NCBI RefSeq assembly: GCF_031846585.1 | Contig: NZ_JAVRHK010000004.1 | Coordinates: 124,001 to 188,000, forward strand | DNA length: 64,000 nucleotides | Direction of reading: 5' to 3' | Origin: Autumnicola musiva | GTDB taxonomy: Bacteria; Bacteroidota; Bacteroidia; Flavobacteriales; Flavobacteriaceae | Part shown: piece by piece, positions 28,535-36,851 of the stretch | How positions within the stretch are numbered: position 1 is the stretch's first letter | How the letters are laid out: each line of letters opens with the position of its first letter | Notes under the pieces: model-generated | What the model saw: the letters and a program-made list of their open reading frames with translations, nothing else | What the model was told of the DNA's origin: nothing | Database searches by the model: none | Position numbers and translations under genes: made by a program

Positions 28535-29767
28535 ATGGAAATTCAAAAACTTATTGAACATGCCAACCAACTTTTAAAAGAAAAGAGATATTCAAGTAGT
28601 CGCATCGAAACCTATAATTGGTTGTGGAAAAAAGGCATACTTGCGTATATGTTCTCTAAAGATTTGGTTGAGTATAATGAAAATGTCGGCAATGAATTTG
28701 CAATGACATGTCATGATGGAGCCAATGTTACATTCCAGCATCGTGACCTTATCAAGGGCATTGATGTGTTAACCAATGTGTTGTTGAATAACAAACTTGG
28801 TGGAAGAATGCATCGTCCAATACAATATCCGCTAAGGGGTGAAATTGGAGACGCTGCTAATCAATATCTTGACTTCTTGAAATCTAGACGCATAGACGAG
28901 AAGAAAACGCTCCAGCGTTACAAAAAAACAATGAGCAATTTCATTGAATATCTGTTAGGGATAGGAATAGACAATCTCTCAGAAATAACAGAAGAAGCAA
29001 TAATAAAGTATATTGAAAGTCGCGAACGTCAACAGAAGGAATATATCGATACTACCAGGCGCTTCCTTTCCTTCCTCTTTCACAAAAACCTCATATCGAA
29101 GGACTACTCTTATTTGCTGAAATCCATTGGTAAGAGATTCAAGCGTGTGAGAATCCCTTCATTTTACGCTCCAAATGAAGTGCTTAAGGTAGAGCAGTCG
29201 ATATCTTGTTCAAGTAATGTGGGGAAACGAAACTATGCTATGGTGTTATTATGCTCCCGTACAGGGCTGCGTGTCTCGGATGTTGCTAATCTGAGCTTCA
29301 GCAATATAGATTGGGAAAACAATAAAATAAATCTCATACAGTTTAAAACTGGAAATCCCCTGAACGTTCCACTTTTACCAATAGTTGGTAATGCTATTAT
29401 AGATTATCTACGGTATGCACGACCAAAATCTACGTCTGACAAGGTGTTCTTAAGTTGTCGTGCCCCGTATGAAGAGCTTAATGGGGCATCTGTTCATTTG
29501 GCTATCAGTGTTGTTTTTAAATCTTCAAAAATAGAGATTGAGAACAGGCATCACGGGGGGCATGCATTGAGGTTTAGTCTAGCACAGAGAATGTTGGATA
29601 AATCCATACCTATCCCAATTATATCAGAAACCCTGGGCCATTCAGAAGTAGATTCCACAAGAAACTATGTGCGGATAGACCTAGTGCATATGCTTAGATG
29701 CGTCTTGGACGTCCCAGGATCACAGGATAACTTCTACAAGCAGAAAGGAGGGTTGTTTTATGACTAA
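28535..29767 (+). CDS. RIT tyrosine recombinase A
   Basis: This is the first recombinase of the trio, about 410 residues from the ATG at 28535 (MEIQKLIEHANQLL); the in-frame GTG at 28496 is a less likely start. It has a SAM-like core-binding domain and a catalytic domain with Arg in SRTGLRVSD, H-x-x-R in GGHALRFSLA and LGHSEVDSTRNYVRI ending in the Tyr nucleophile. The catalytic set appears complete. The last codons overlap the start of the second recombinase by eight bases. Confidence 0.88.
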   Translation: MEIQKLIEHANQLLKEKRYSSSRIETYNWLWKKGILAYMFSKDLVEYNENVGNEFAMTCHDGANVTFQHRDLIKGIDVLTNVLLNNKLGGRMHRPIQYPLRGEIGDAANQYLDFLKSRRIDEKKTLQRYKKTMSNFIEYLLGIGIDNLSEITEEAIIKYIESRERQQKEYIDTTRRFLSFLFHKNLISKDYSYLLKSIGKRFKRVRIPSFYAPNEVLKVEQSISCSSNVGKRNYAMVLLCSRTGLRVSDVANLSFSNIDWENNKINLIQFKTGNPLNVPLLPIVGNAIIDYLRYARPKSTSDKVFLSCRAPYEELNGASVHLAISVVFKSSKIEIENRHHGGHALRFSLAQRMLDKSIPIPIISETLGHSEVDSTRNYVRIDLVHMLRCVLDVPGSQDNFYKQKGGLFYD

Positions 29768-30767
29768 TCCATTTGATTATCAAGGAGTACTGGCTCCCTA
29801 TATGAAAGCCCTGATTCGTATAAAAGAATCCTGCGGACAAACTGTAATGGGAACCAAATGGACTTACAAGGAGTTCGATGAGTTTACCATACAATATGGC
29901 TTATCGAAACCAATCATTACGAAAGAGCTGATAGGTACTTGGGCAAAGTCGAGAGTAAATGATTGTAGCAGGACTTTCTATGGAAAATGTTCCAGACTAT
30001 CACAACTTGCTAAATACATGAACGAGCATGGGATTAAATCATATATAATGCCCTTGCCGAAATGTACGAATGATCGAGGTTTCTTACCTTATATCTTCTC
30101 AGAAGAACAGATGCAGTCCATATTCCAGGAGGCTGACGGACTCCAGCGTCAAAGTCATCGAAAAGATGACCCTATTATATCAGTACCTTGCCTTATTAGG
30201 CTTTTATATAGTACGGGTTTAAGAATCACAGAAGCCATTTCATTGAGAAACAATGATGTGGATCTTAATAGAAATATCCTAAAAGTAGGGACATGGGGCA
30301 GTACTAAAAATGGAGAAGAACGTTTGGTTCCTATATGCAACACCTTAAAGGAGAATCTTCAGAACTATCTACATTACAGGAGTATGCTTCCAGTAAAGGG
30401 TGTTACTGACAACGATCATCCCTTCTTTGTCAAATTAAATGGTGAAGCGCTTTCTTCCGCTAATGCATACCACTGGTTCAAAAAGGTATACCGGCAATGT
30501 GGGATTGCATATAAAGGGGAACGCTTTGGACCTCGGATACAAGATCTTAGACACACCATGGCAACACATTCTCTTGCAAAAATGGTGAGAGAAGGTTTAG
30601 ATATATACGCTGCTCTTCCACTGCTGTCTGCTAATCTTGGGCACAAGTCACTCTCATCCACTGAAGGATATGTAAGGCTAACTTGCAGTGAATACCCTAA
30701 GCTACTGGAGCAATGCTCTTCCCTGAATAATTTTATATATCCGGAAAAATATGACAACAACGAATAA
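29760..30767 (+). CDS. RIT tyrosine recombinase B
   Basis: The second recombinase of the trio has 335 residues. Arg is in YSTGLRITEAI, the box II motif reads IQDLRHTMATH so the first His of H-x-x-R is replaced by Gln, and LGHKSLSSTEGYVRL carries the His and Tyr. The start overlaps the first gene by eight bases and the end overlaps the third by 17, a sign of coupled translation. In RIT elements all three proteins are thought to act together. Confidence 0.87.
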   Translation: MTNPFDYQGVLAPYMKALIRIKESCGQTVMGTKWTYKEFDEFTIQYGLSKPIITKELIGTWAKSRVNDCSRTFYGKCSRLSQLAKYMNEHGIKSYIMPLPKCTNDRGFLPYIFSEEQMQSIFQEADGLQRQSHRKDDPIISVPCLIRLLYSTGLRITEAISLRNNDVDLNRNILKVGTWGSTKNGEERLVPICNTLKENLQNYLHYRSMLPVKGVTDNDHPFFVKLNGEALSSANAYHWFKKVYRQCGIAYKGERFGPRIQDLRHTMATHSLAKMVREGLDIYAALPLLSANLGHKSLSSTEGYVRLTCSEYPKLLEQCSSLNNFIYPEKYDNNE

Positions 30768-31782
30768 CTTAGCAAAATATATGACAGGTTTCCTTGGCGT
30801 ATATCTCCCACACGAACGAAATGTGAGCCCTAATACAATAGCTGCATACCGCGATTCTTTTGTCTCCTTCTTTTCCTACTTGAGGGATGAAAAGCAAATA
30901 AAAATTGAAAAAACAGCATTGTTGGACATTAACAGAGATAATGTGATTGAATATCTCCGATGGCTGATCGAAAAGCAAGGAAACAGCATTGCCACCCGAA
31001 ATAGTAGGTTAGCAGCTATCCATTCCTTTGTATCATATCTTCAGTATGAAACCATAGAACATCTTGAACAGTGGCAAAAAATAATGGCAATCAAGAACTT
31101 AAAAAAAGAACATCAAACTCCAGCATACTTCACAAAAGAAGGAATAAAACTACTAATGGAACAACCTGATAATTCTTGTTATAAGGAGTTAAGACATTTA
31201 GCGATACTGGCGTTGATGTATGATACAGGTTGTAGAGTACAGGAACTGGTCGACCTAACGCTAGAGTCATTAAAAATCCAGTGTAAGCCATACTCAGTCC
31301 GGGTATATGGAAAAGGGAGAAAAGTGAGAATAGTACCTCTTTCTGACCATGTTGTGGACATACTCAAGAAGTATATGGATAGACACAATATTGATTATGA
31401 GTTGAGTATGAAAAAACCTATCTTCTGTAATAGCGCGAGAAATAAACTTACCAGAGCTGGAATAAGCTACATTTTAAAAAAATATGCAGATATGGCTCGT
31501 GCATGTAATTCTAATATTATTCCTGAAATAATTAGTTGCCACCAGCTTAGGCACAGCCGAGCTATGCACCTGTTGCAATCTGGAGTAAATTTAATTTGGA
31601 TAAGAGACTTGCTGGGGCATACTTCTATCCAGACTACAGAGGTTTACGCAAGGGCCGATTCAAAGCAAAAAAGAGAAGCAATAGAACAAGCATCAGAATG
31701 TCTGACACCTAATCTGATAACTGGAGAATGGATCGATAACAAGAACCTGATAACTTGGCTGAAAGGATTGGGTAAGGTATAA
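30751..31782 (+). CDS. RIT tyrosine recombinase C
   Basis: The third recombinase of the trio has 343 residues and is the most XerD-like. The N-terminal core-binding domain includes NVSPNTIAAYRDSF. The catalytic residues are Arg in YDTGCRVQEL, Lys in YGKGRKVRIVPL, HQLRHSRAMH and LGHTSIQTTEVYARA with the Tyr nucleophile. The set is complete. It ends four bases before a 12-bp inverted repeat that closes the element. Confidence 0.89.
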   Translation: MTTTNNLAKYMTGFLGVYLPHERNVSPNTIAAYRDSFVSFFSYLRDEKQIKIEKTALLDINRDNVIEYLRWLIEKQGNSIATRNSRLAAIHSFVSYLQYETIEHLEQWQKIMAIKNLKKEHQTPAYFTKEGIKLLMEQPDNSCYKELRHLAILALMYDTGCRVQELVDLTLESLKIQCKPYSVRVYGKGRKVRIVPLSDHVVDILKKYMDRHNIDYELSMKKPIFCNSARNKLTRAGISYILKKYADMARACNSNIIPEIISCHQLRHSRAMHLLQSGVNLIWIRDLLGHTSIQTTEVYARADSKQKREAIEQASECLTPNLITGEWIDNKNLITWLKGLGKV

Positions 31783-31785
31783 TTT

Positions 31786-31860
31786 TTATGTAAAGCCTAA
31801 ATGTAAAGTTGTAACGTAATATGCTATAAATCAACACGCTTTACGTCGGGCTTTACATAA
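31786..31860. repeat. nested palindrome at the right RIT end
   Basis: TTATGTAAAGCC (31786-31797) is the exact complement of GGCTTTACATAA (31849-31860). Inside lie GTAAAG (31803-31808) and CTTTAC (31839-31844). It sits between the last recombinase and the terminal repeat and may bind recombinase or stop transcription. Confidence 0.7.
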
Positions 31861-32584
31861 CCATATTGTTGTCATAACCTTTGAGGTCGATCCGATGTGA
31901 GGAGTTTACGATCCTGTCCAGAATAGCGTCTGCAATAGTTCCTTCCCCAATAATATCATACCAGGCGGATACAGGTATTTGTGAAGATATAATTGTGGAA
32001 GCTTTGTTGTACCGGTCATCGATGATATCCATTAGGGTTTCCCTGGCATGATTATCAAAACTCTGCAGGCCAAAGTCATCGAGGATCAGTACATCCGCTT
32101 TGATGAGTTTCCCAAGTTCCTTAAGATAAGTGCCATCCACTTTACTAAGTTTTAATTTCTTAAAAAGACGGGCGGTGTTGGTGTAAATGGTTTTGTATTC
32201 CATCATACACCCCTGATGTCCTAAAGCTTGGGCCAAGTAACTTTTGCCAACCCCGGACGCCCCGGTAAGGATAATATTTTCCTTTCTGGTTATAAAATCC
32301 AGTGTCCCCAGGCGGGTAAACATGTTCTTGTCCAGGTTGCGTTGCTGAGTGTAATTTACATCGGCCAGATTCGCCTCTTGTTTAAAGCCGGCCTGTTTTA
32401 AGAGCCGCTCTATCTTCCGGTTCTGCCGGTCTTCCCATTGGTGATCGATCAGCAGAGCGAGGTATTCATCAGCAGTGATATTCTCTATGCGGTTGTCCTT
32501 TATGTGCTGCAGGTGCAACTGGGCCATAGCCCCCAGGCGCATTTGTTTAAGTTTTTCAATAGTCTGATTGTTGTTCATATTCAT
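31853..32584 (-). pseudogene. istB: IS21 transposition helper ATPase, C-terminus replaced by RIT sequence
   Basis: The AAA+ helper has Walker A GASGVGKSYLA and Walker B VLILDDFG and is complete up to HRIDLKG. The next residues YDNNMVM come from the RIT inverted repeat; the native tail is found at 28317-28358. The change removes only about 12 residues, so the protein might still work. It lies 17 bases after the istA stop. Confidence 0.88.
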
Positions 32585-32601
32585 TAGATTTAAAAGGTTT
32601 A

Positions 32602-34155
32602 TTATTTATATGCAGAAGCACCCCGCAAGTTATCGTGTTCCGGGATGTGTGGTTTATCTTCTTCGAGGTCCTGGTAAAACAGAGAGCTTTTGTCCAGGTT
32701 GTTTTTCAGGATATTTTTAATGCGCAGGTAAGTAACCGCGTCTGCCTGCAAAGCTCTTTTACAGGCATCATCCAATCGCTGGGAGCCATAGGATTTATGG
32801 AGCTGGATGACCCCCATAGCTCGTTTATATCCTATTTCAGGATAGTCCACCGCGGTGATTATTTGCTCGATACAACCCAGTACGTACTTGCCATGTATGG
32901 CCGCTTTCTTTTTAAAAAATTCAGGGCTCCAATCGCTATAGTATTTATGGGTACTACTTAGGTGCTCTTTATTAGTGTTATAACTGCCTTTTGATGGGTT
33001 GCGCTGGTGTAGGGCGATTCGCTGATGATAATAATATACTTCTACCACGGAACTCGTATAATGGATAGTGGTTTCTTTTCCTATGTAACGATAGGGTGCG
33101 CTGTAATAGCTTTTATCCGGGGAGAAGTATACATAGCCTATTTTCTGAACCTTTGCCCTTCGGTACCCTTTCAGTTCATAGACCGTCTCTGGTAAGGGCT
33201 TTAGGTATTCCCGTTCCACGGATTGGAAGAGTTCCCTGCGACTGGCTTCTTTGCGGGAGAACAACAGGTCATTGTACCGCTCCAACAAGCGTTTTATCTC
33301 CCGGTTAAGATCTTCCAAAGAGAAGAAGCTCATTTCCCGAAGGGGATAATAGATCCGCTGGTAGGCAAGGTTTACGGCATTCTCCACCAAAGCTTTATCC
33401 TGTGGGGCATAGCCCCGGGCAGGATTGATCACACAGTCGTAATGCCGTGCGAAGTCTTTAAAACTCCTGTTGATGTCAGCCTCATACCTGCTGGCGCGGG
33501 TAACCGCTGATTTTAGATTGTCGGAGACAATTGCTTTAGGCACGCCTCCATAAAAGTGCAGAGCATTACAGCAACAGGTAATCAGGTCCTCTCGTTTCTG
33601 GCTCCTGCAGGCTTCCACGTAGGTGTACTGGCTGTTGGGAAGGATGGCTACAAATACTTCTACCGGGACCAGTTCCCCGGTTTCCTTATCAATAATTTGG
33701 AGCTTTTTGCCAGCATAATCAATAAAGACTTCATTCCCAGGATCGTGTTCAAGTTTCATCGAACCTTTAACCTTGGTATATTTGCGCCGGTAGTGTTCCA
33801 TAAACTGGGTATAACCATAAGGATCTTTAGCCTGCGCTACATATTCCTGATAATGGTATAAAAAAGTAAACCCTGGATGATTCCGGGCCTTGTTGACCCC
33901 CTCAAAATATAACATCAGTTCCTCATAACGAGGGTTGTCAATAGTAGTGTGTGAAGGAAAAAGCTTTTCTAAGCCAGCATTATCAAGGGCCAATAATTCT
34001 TTAAGGGAAGAACCGCTGGCCTTGAACAGCCGCATATAAGTATTTACCGTATTGCGGGAGATCCCAAGGGTGGCACCTATTTTACGGTTGCTAAATCCAT
34101 CGAGATGTAAGGAAATAATTTGTTTTAAGTCCATTGGATCAAGTGTATTGGCCAT
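32602..34155 (-). CDS. istA: IS21 family transposase
   Basis: The 517-residue DDE transposase has an N-terminal helix-turn-helix (NRKIGATLGISRNTVNTYM) and an integrase core with Asp in VFIDYAGKKL, Asp in AIVSDNLKSAV and Glu in DKALVENAV. Length is normal for IstA. It is the first gene of the element, directly after the repeated terminal units, and appears intact. Confidence 0.93.
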   Translation of the reverse strand: MANTLDPMDLKQIISLHLDGFSNRKIGATLGISRNTVNTYMRLFKASGSSLKELLALDNAGLEKLFPSHTTIDNPRYEELMLYFEGVNKARNHPGFTFLYHYQEYVAQAKDPYGYTQFMEHYRRKYTKVKGSMKLEHDPGNEVFIDYAGKKLQIIDKETGELVPVEVFVAILPNSQYTYVEACRSQKREDLITCCCNALHFYGGVPKAIVSDNLKSAVTRASRYEADINRSFKDFARHYDCVINPARGYAPQDKALVENAVNLAYQRIYYPLREMSFFSLEDLNREIKRLLERYNDLLFSRKEASRRELFQSVEREYLKPLPETVYELKGYRRAKVQKIGYVYFSPDKSYYSAPYRYIGKETTIHYTSSVVEVYYYHQRIALHQRNPSKGSYNTNKEHLSSTHKYYSDWSPEFFKKKAAIHGKYVLGCIEQIITAVDYPEIGYKRAMGVIQLHKSYGSQRLDDACKRALQADAVTYLRIKNILKNNLDKSSLFYQDLEEDKPHIPEHDNLRGASAYK

Positions 34156-34186
34156 ATCGCTTGTTTTTAAGCGACAAGGTATTATT

Positions 34187-34319
34187 TACTTGATCTTTCA
34201 AAGTGGCACAAAACGAACCGATATAGGCTTAACTTAAAACCAAAAGTGGCACAATTTGAACCGAAATGCCTGGCACTAGCCGACCGAAATCACTGGCACA
34301 AATCGATCCGAGATATCCA
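34187..34319. repeat. IS21 terminal repeat (istA-side end)
   Basis: Three spaced units of the type GTGGCACAA ... AACCG (starting near 34203, 34258 and 34293) lie upstream of istA. They are likely transposase binding sites and are matched in inverted order at 28235-28295. Confidence 0.85.
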
Positions 34320-34451
34320 CTGGAAAAATAATACTAAAGTTTTAAAACATTTCAGCGTTTGATTTATTCATTAAAAATTAATTTAGACCATTATATTGCT
34401 AAATACAGTCTTGAAGCAACCCAGATTAAAAGAAAATAGAGATTAAAATAT

Positions 34452-35105
34452 TTAAAACTCTTCAACTAAACTGTTGTGGTATTGAAGACTTTCTTTTGAT
34501 AAAACATGATTGTTCAAAACAAATTGGGAAGGGTTTAAGTGAATTGCTCTTAAATCCAGCTGCACGTGATGATTAGGACATACGGAAATCATGTTATTAA
34601 GTGTATCCTTTCCCTTATGAGGATTACCTAATGGTATAATGTGATGCACTTCGGAATAAAACTTACCCGACTTTATCGGAACTTTTGTGCCACATAGTTG
34701 ACAGCTATCACTATACATCTTTTTTAAAGTACTTACTAATTTCCCCTTTCTTTGAATAACCTGAATCTCTCGTAGCACCCTAACCGTTTCTTCATCATCT
34801 TTTTTATGATCATTCAAAAAATTGGTAAGATTATCTCCGTAAATTAAAAGTCGCTCATAATTTGTGAAATTTCTGTATGTTGGTAAATTGTTGATCCCAC
34901 CTACCACATGTAGATCTTTTTTGATTTGTAATAATGGATTATTTAGATATTCATTCTCCTCATTAAAAATCACATAACCATTTTCATCGAATAATGCCCC
35001 TGGAAATTTTTGAACGTTGTGGTACCATTTGCCGTCCTGCCGGTATAAAGCTTGCGAAACCTCAAGCTTTAGTATTTTTTGCAATAAATTCCCGTTCAAT
35101 TTCAA
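34452..35105 (-). CDS. HNH endonuclease, last gene of the five-gene operon
   Basis: The C-terminal half of this 217-residue protein is an HNH domain: CQLCGTKV, then VHHIIPLGNPHKGKD, then NMISVCPNHHVQLD, giving two zinc Cys pairs and the His-Asn-His centre. The N-terminal half (WYHNVQKFPGALFDENGY) is a separate domain, perhaps for DNA or modified-base recognition. It lies 35 bases downstream of the Shedu-like gene. It is a probable DNA nuclease of the system. Confidence 0.8.
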   Translation of the reverse strand: MKLNGNLLQKILKLEVSQALYRQDGKWYHNVQKFPGALFDENGYVIFNEENEYLNNPLLQIKKDLHVVGGINNLPTYRNFTNYERLLIYGDNLTNFLNDHKKDDEETVRVLREIQVIQRKGKLVSTLKKMYSDSCQLCGTKVPIKSGKFYSEVHHIIPLGNPHKGKDTLNNMISVCPNHHVQLDLRAIHLNPSQFVLNNHVLSKESLQYHNSLVEEF

Positions 35106-35140
35106 AACTATTCCGTTTGTATGAATTTAGTGAAAATTAT

Positions 35141-35905
35141 TTATTCATTATGATAGATATTAGAATATCCTTTATTATATCTTCTGTTATCCAAAATTTG
35201 CTTTGTATGCAAACTATAAAAATGAAAAGTTGATAACTTTTTGCTATTACAAATTTTTTTCCATTCTGAATCGGACATGGCTTGATAAAAGGGATTAGCC
35301 AATTCTGATTCGAGAAATTGGTCTCCACTTTCGAGCCAAGATCTTGGATAAAAAGTTCTTGTCTTAAATTTATCGGTTAAATAATCGAAGGATCTAATTT
35401 CTGCGCCTATTTCTTTTCCAATTTGATTTCTTTTTTCAATTTCATAAGGATTACTAGACCTTCTTCCAATAATTATTTTAAAATTCAAATAGCTTTCTGA
35501 AATCACCCTTGTAGAAGTGGTAGGGAGGTACTTATGAAACCATGCCTTATTCTCTATTAGCCAGCGTTTCCAATCCCTAATTTGTTGGCCAGCCCTATTT
35601 AAATCCGAAGATATCAAACCCTTTTTTGTAAATAATTTAGAGTTTGGCCGTTTAATTTCGATTAATTCAAACTGATTGCCATTACTAAATCCATCTGTTA
35701 AAGTAACGAAATCAGTTTCTAGTTCACTTCCTAATTTAAGTTTGGAAATTACAAGATGACAATTTTCATTTCCCAGAAAAAGACCTGCATTCTTTGAAAG
35801 AAAATTTTGATAATAATTTTCAGTATGATTTGCGTCAAGTAAGGTTTGCCATTTATTTATAAAGTCTTTTTTAAATCGATGGTCTAGAATATTATGCCAA
35901 TTCAT
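35141..35905 (-). CDS. Shedu-like (DUF4263) PD-(D/E)XK nuclease
   Basis: The 254-residue protein has Asp65 in ETDFVTL and Glu83-x-Lys85 in LIEIKRPNS, the catalytic arrangement of Shedu SduA and related DUF4263 nucleases. The NFLSKNAGLFLG stretch before it is typical of the family. Shedu proteins alone act as anti-phage nucleases; here the gene is the fourth of a five-gene operon, 14 bases after the methylase, so it may be the effector of a methylation-guided system. Confidence 0.75.
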   Translation of the reverse strand: MNWHNILDHRFKKDFINKWQTLLDANHTENYYQNFLSKNAGLFLGNENCHLVISKLKLGSELETDFVTLTDGFSNGNQFELIEIKRPNSKLFTKKGLISSDLNRAGQQIRDWKRWLIENKAWFHKYLPTTSTRVISESYLNFKIIIGRRSSNPYEIEKRNQIGKEIGAEIRSFDYLTDKFKTRTFYPRSWLESGDQFLESELANPFYQAMSDSEWKKICNSKKLSTFHFYSLHTKQILDNRRYNKGYSNIYHNE

Positions 35906-35919
35906 TATTTCAGAATTAA

Positions 35920-36849
35920 TTATTTTCTAATTGGATTGCATTTGCCTTGTTTAATTTCTTTTTCAGTAAGTTTTATTGGAACTTCTTTCATTTCAAGTGC
36001 ACTTACATAGTATTTGTTCATCCAAACAACCTCAAGCCTATCGTGGGAATTCCCTTTAGAATCTTTCGTTACTGTATCAATTGTTTTCTTTTTCCATCCA
36101 TTTTTTTCATTAAGCAATGAATCATAAAAGTCATTTTCATAACCACTTATAAAAATCATGCACTTTGCTTTATTTGAAAGCTTTAATAATTTTTCATGAA
36201 AATCTATATCATTGGCATCCATATTATATCCGTTGGTTCTTTTTCCAAGATATGGAGGATCTAAATACACTAAGGTCGCAGGCCTATTTATATATTTCTG
36301 AAGAATTTTAAGTGCATCTTTGTTTTCGATTCTAACTTTTTTTAACCTAGAAACAACCAGTCTTAATCTTTCCGGTAAATTATTCCATCTGTTTACCCTA
36401 GCGTCATGACCATTTCTTGAATAAGAATCTGAATATGAAAAACCTCCTCTAGCTGAACCAAATAAGCCATTAATAGCCATCATTGATTGAACTAAAAAAC
36501 GTCGTGCTCTTTCTAAATCCGATAATCCTTCTTTGGGAATTCTTGCTTCTATTAATTCTTGTTGAGCGTAAGGAGTTAAACTTATTTCATCACATAAAGC
36601 TTCGTGGTTATTTCGTAATTGACTAAACAGGTTTACAATTTCATTATCTATGTCATTAATTACTTCAATAGGAGCAGGATCTTTTCTTAAAGTTAGAGCA
36701 GCAGAACCACAAAAAGCTTCGACCCAACAATTATGAGGAGGTAGATTGGAGCATAACTGTAGAGCTATTTTATTTTTAGAACCAAAATAACCAAATGGAG
36801 CATTTACTTTCTTTGTTTTTTTTGATTTCATTATTAATACTTCTTCCAT
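35920..36849 (-). CDS. D12-class DNA adenine methylase (Dam-like)
   Basis: The 309-residue protein has motif I FGYFGSKNKIA and EAFCGSAALTL and motif IV YLDPPYLG, the D12/Dam-type arrangement for N6-adenine methylation. It ends with a basic tail. It is two bases downstream of the helicase gene. Alternative starts (M1 or M7, MKSKKTKK) both keep motif I intact. In context it probably marks self DNA for the neighbouring nucleases. Confidence 0.87.
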   Translation of the reverse strand: MEEVLIMKSKKTKKVNAPFGYFGSKNKIALQLCSNLPPHNCWVEAFCGSAALTLRKDPAPIEVINDIDNEIVNLFSQLRNNHEALCDEISLTPYAQQELIEARIPKEGLSDLERARRFLVQSMMAINGLFGSARGGFSYSDSYSRNGHDARVNRWNNLPERLRLVVSRLKKVRIENKDALKILQKYINRPATLVYLDPPYLGKRTNGYNMDANDIDFHEKLLKLSNKAKCMIFISGYENDFYDSLLNEKNGWKKKTIDTVTKDSKGNSHDRLEVVWMNKYYVSALEMKEVPIKLTEKEIKQGKCNPIRK

Positions 36850-36851
36850 AA

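Larger units (their letters stand above)
28360..31883 (+). mobile_element. RIT element (recombinases in trio) inserted in istB
   Basis: Three overlapping tyrosine recombinase genes are enclosed by a perfect 28-bp inverted repeat, 28380-28407 and 31856-31883, beginning CAAAGGTTATGACAAC. The target hexamer CCTTTG stands at 28354-28359 and 31878-31883. The insertion split istB: codons before it read DLKG and those after it KGESLRK. The gene trio in one orientation with overlapping ends is the hallmark of RIT elements. Confidence 0.88.
28235..34319 (-). mobile_element. IS21-family element carrying a nested RIT element
   Basis: The ends are inverted repeats: TGGCTATTTCGGA at the left and TGGATATCTCGGA (read from 34319 backward) at the right. 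Each is followed by spaced GTGCCA units, and both ends share the 17-mer GTGCCACTTTGAAAGAT (28275-28291 and complement of 34193-34209). The flanks carry CTGGA on both sides (28230-28234 and 34320-34324), a 5-bp target duplication. The element encodes istA and istB on the minus strand. Without the inserted RIT it would be about 2.56 kb, the normal IS21 size. Confidence 0.9.
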
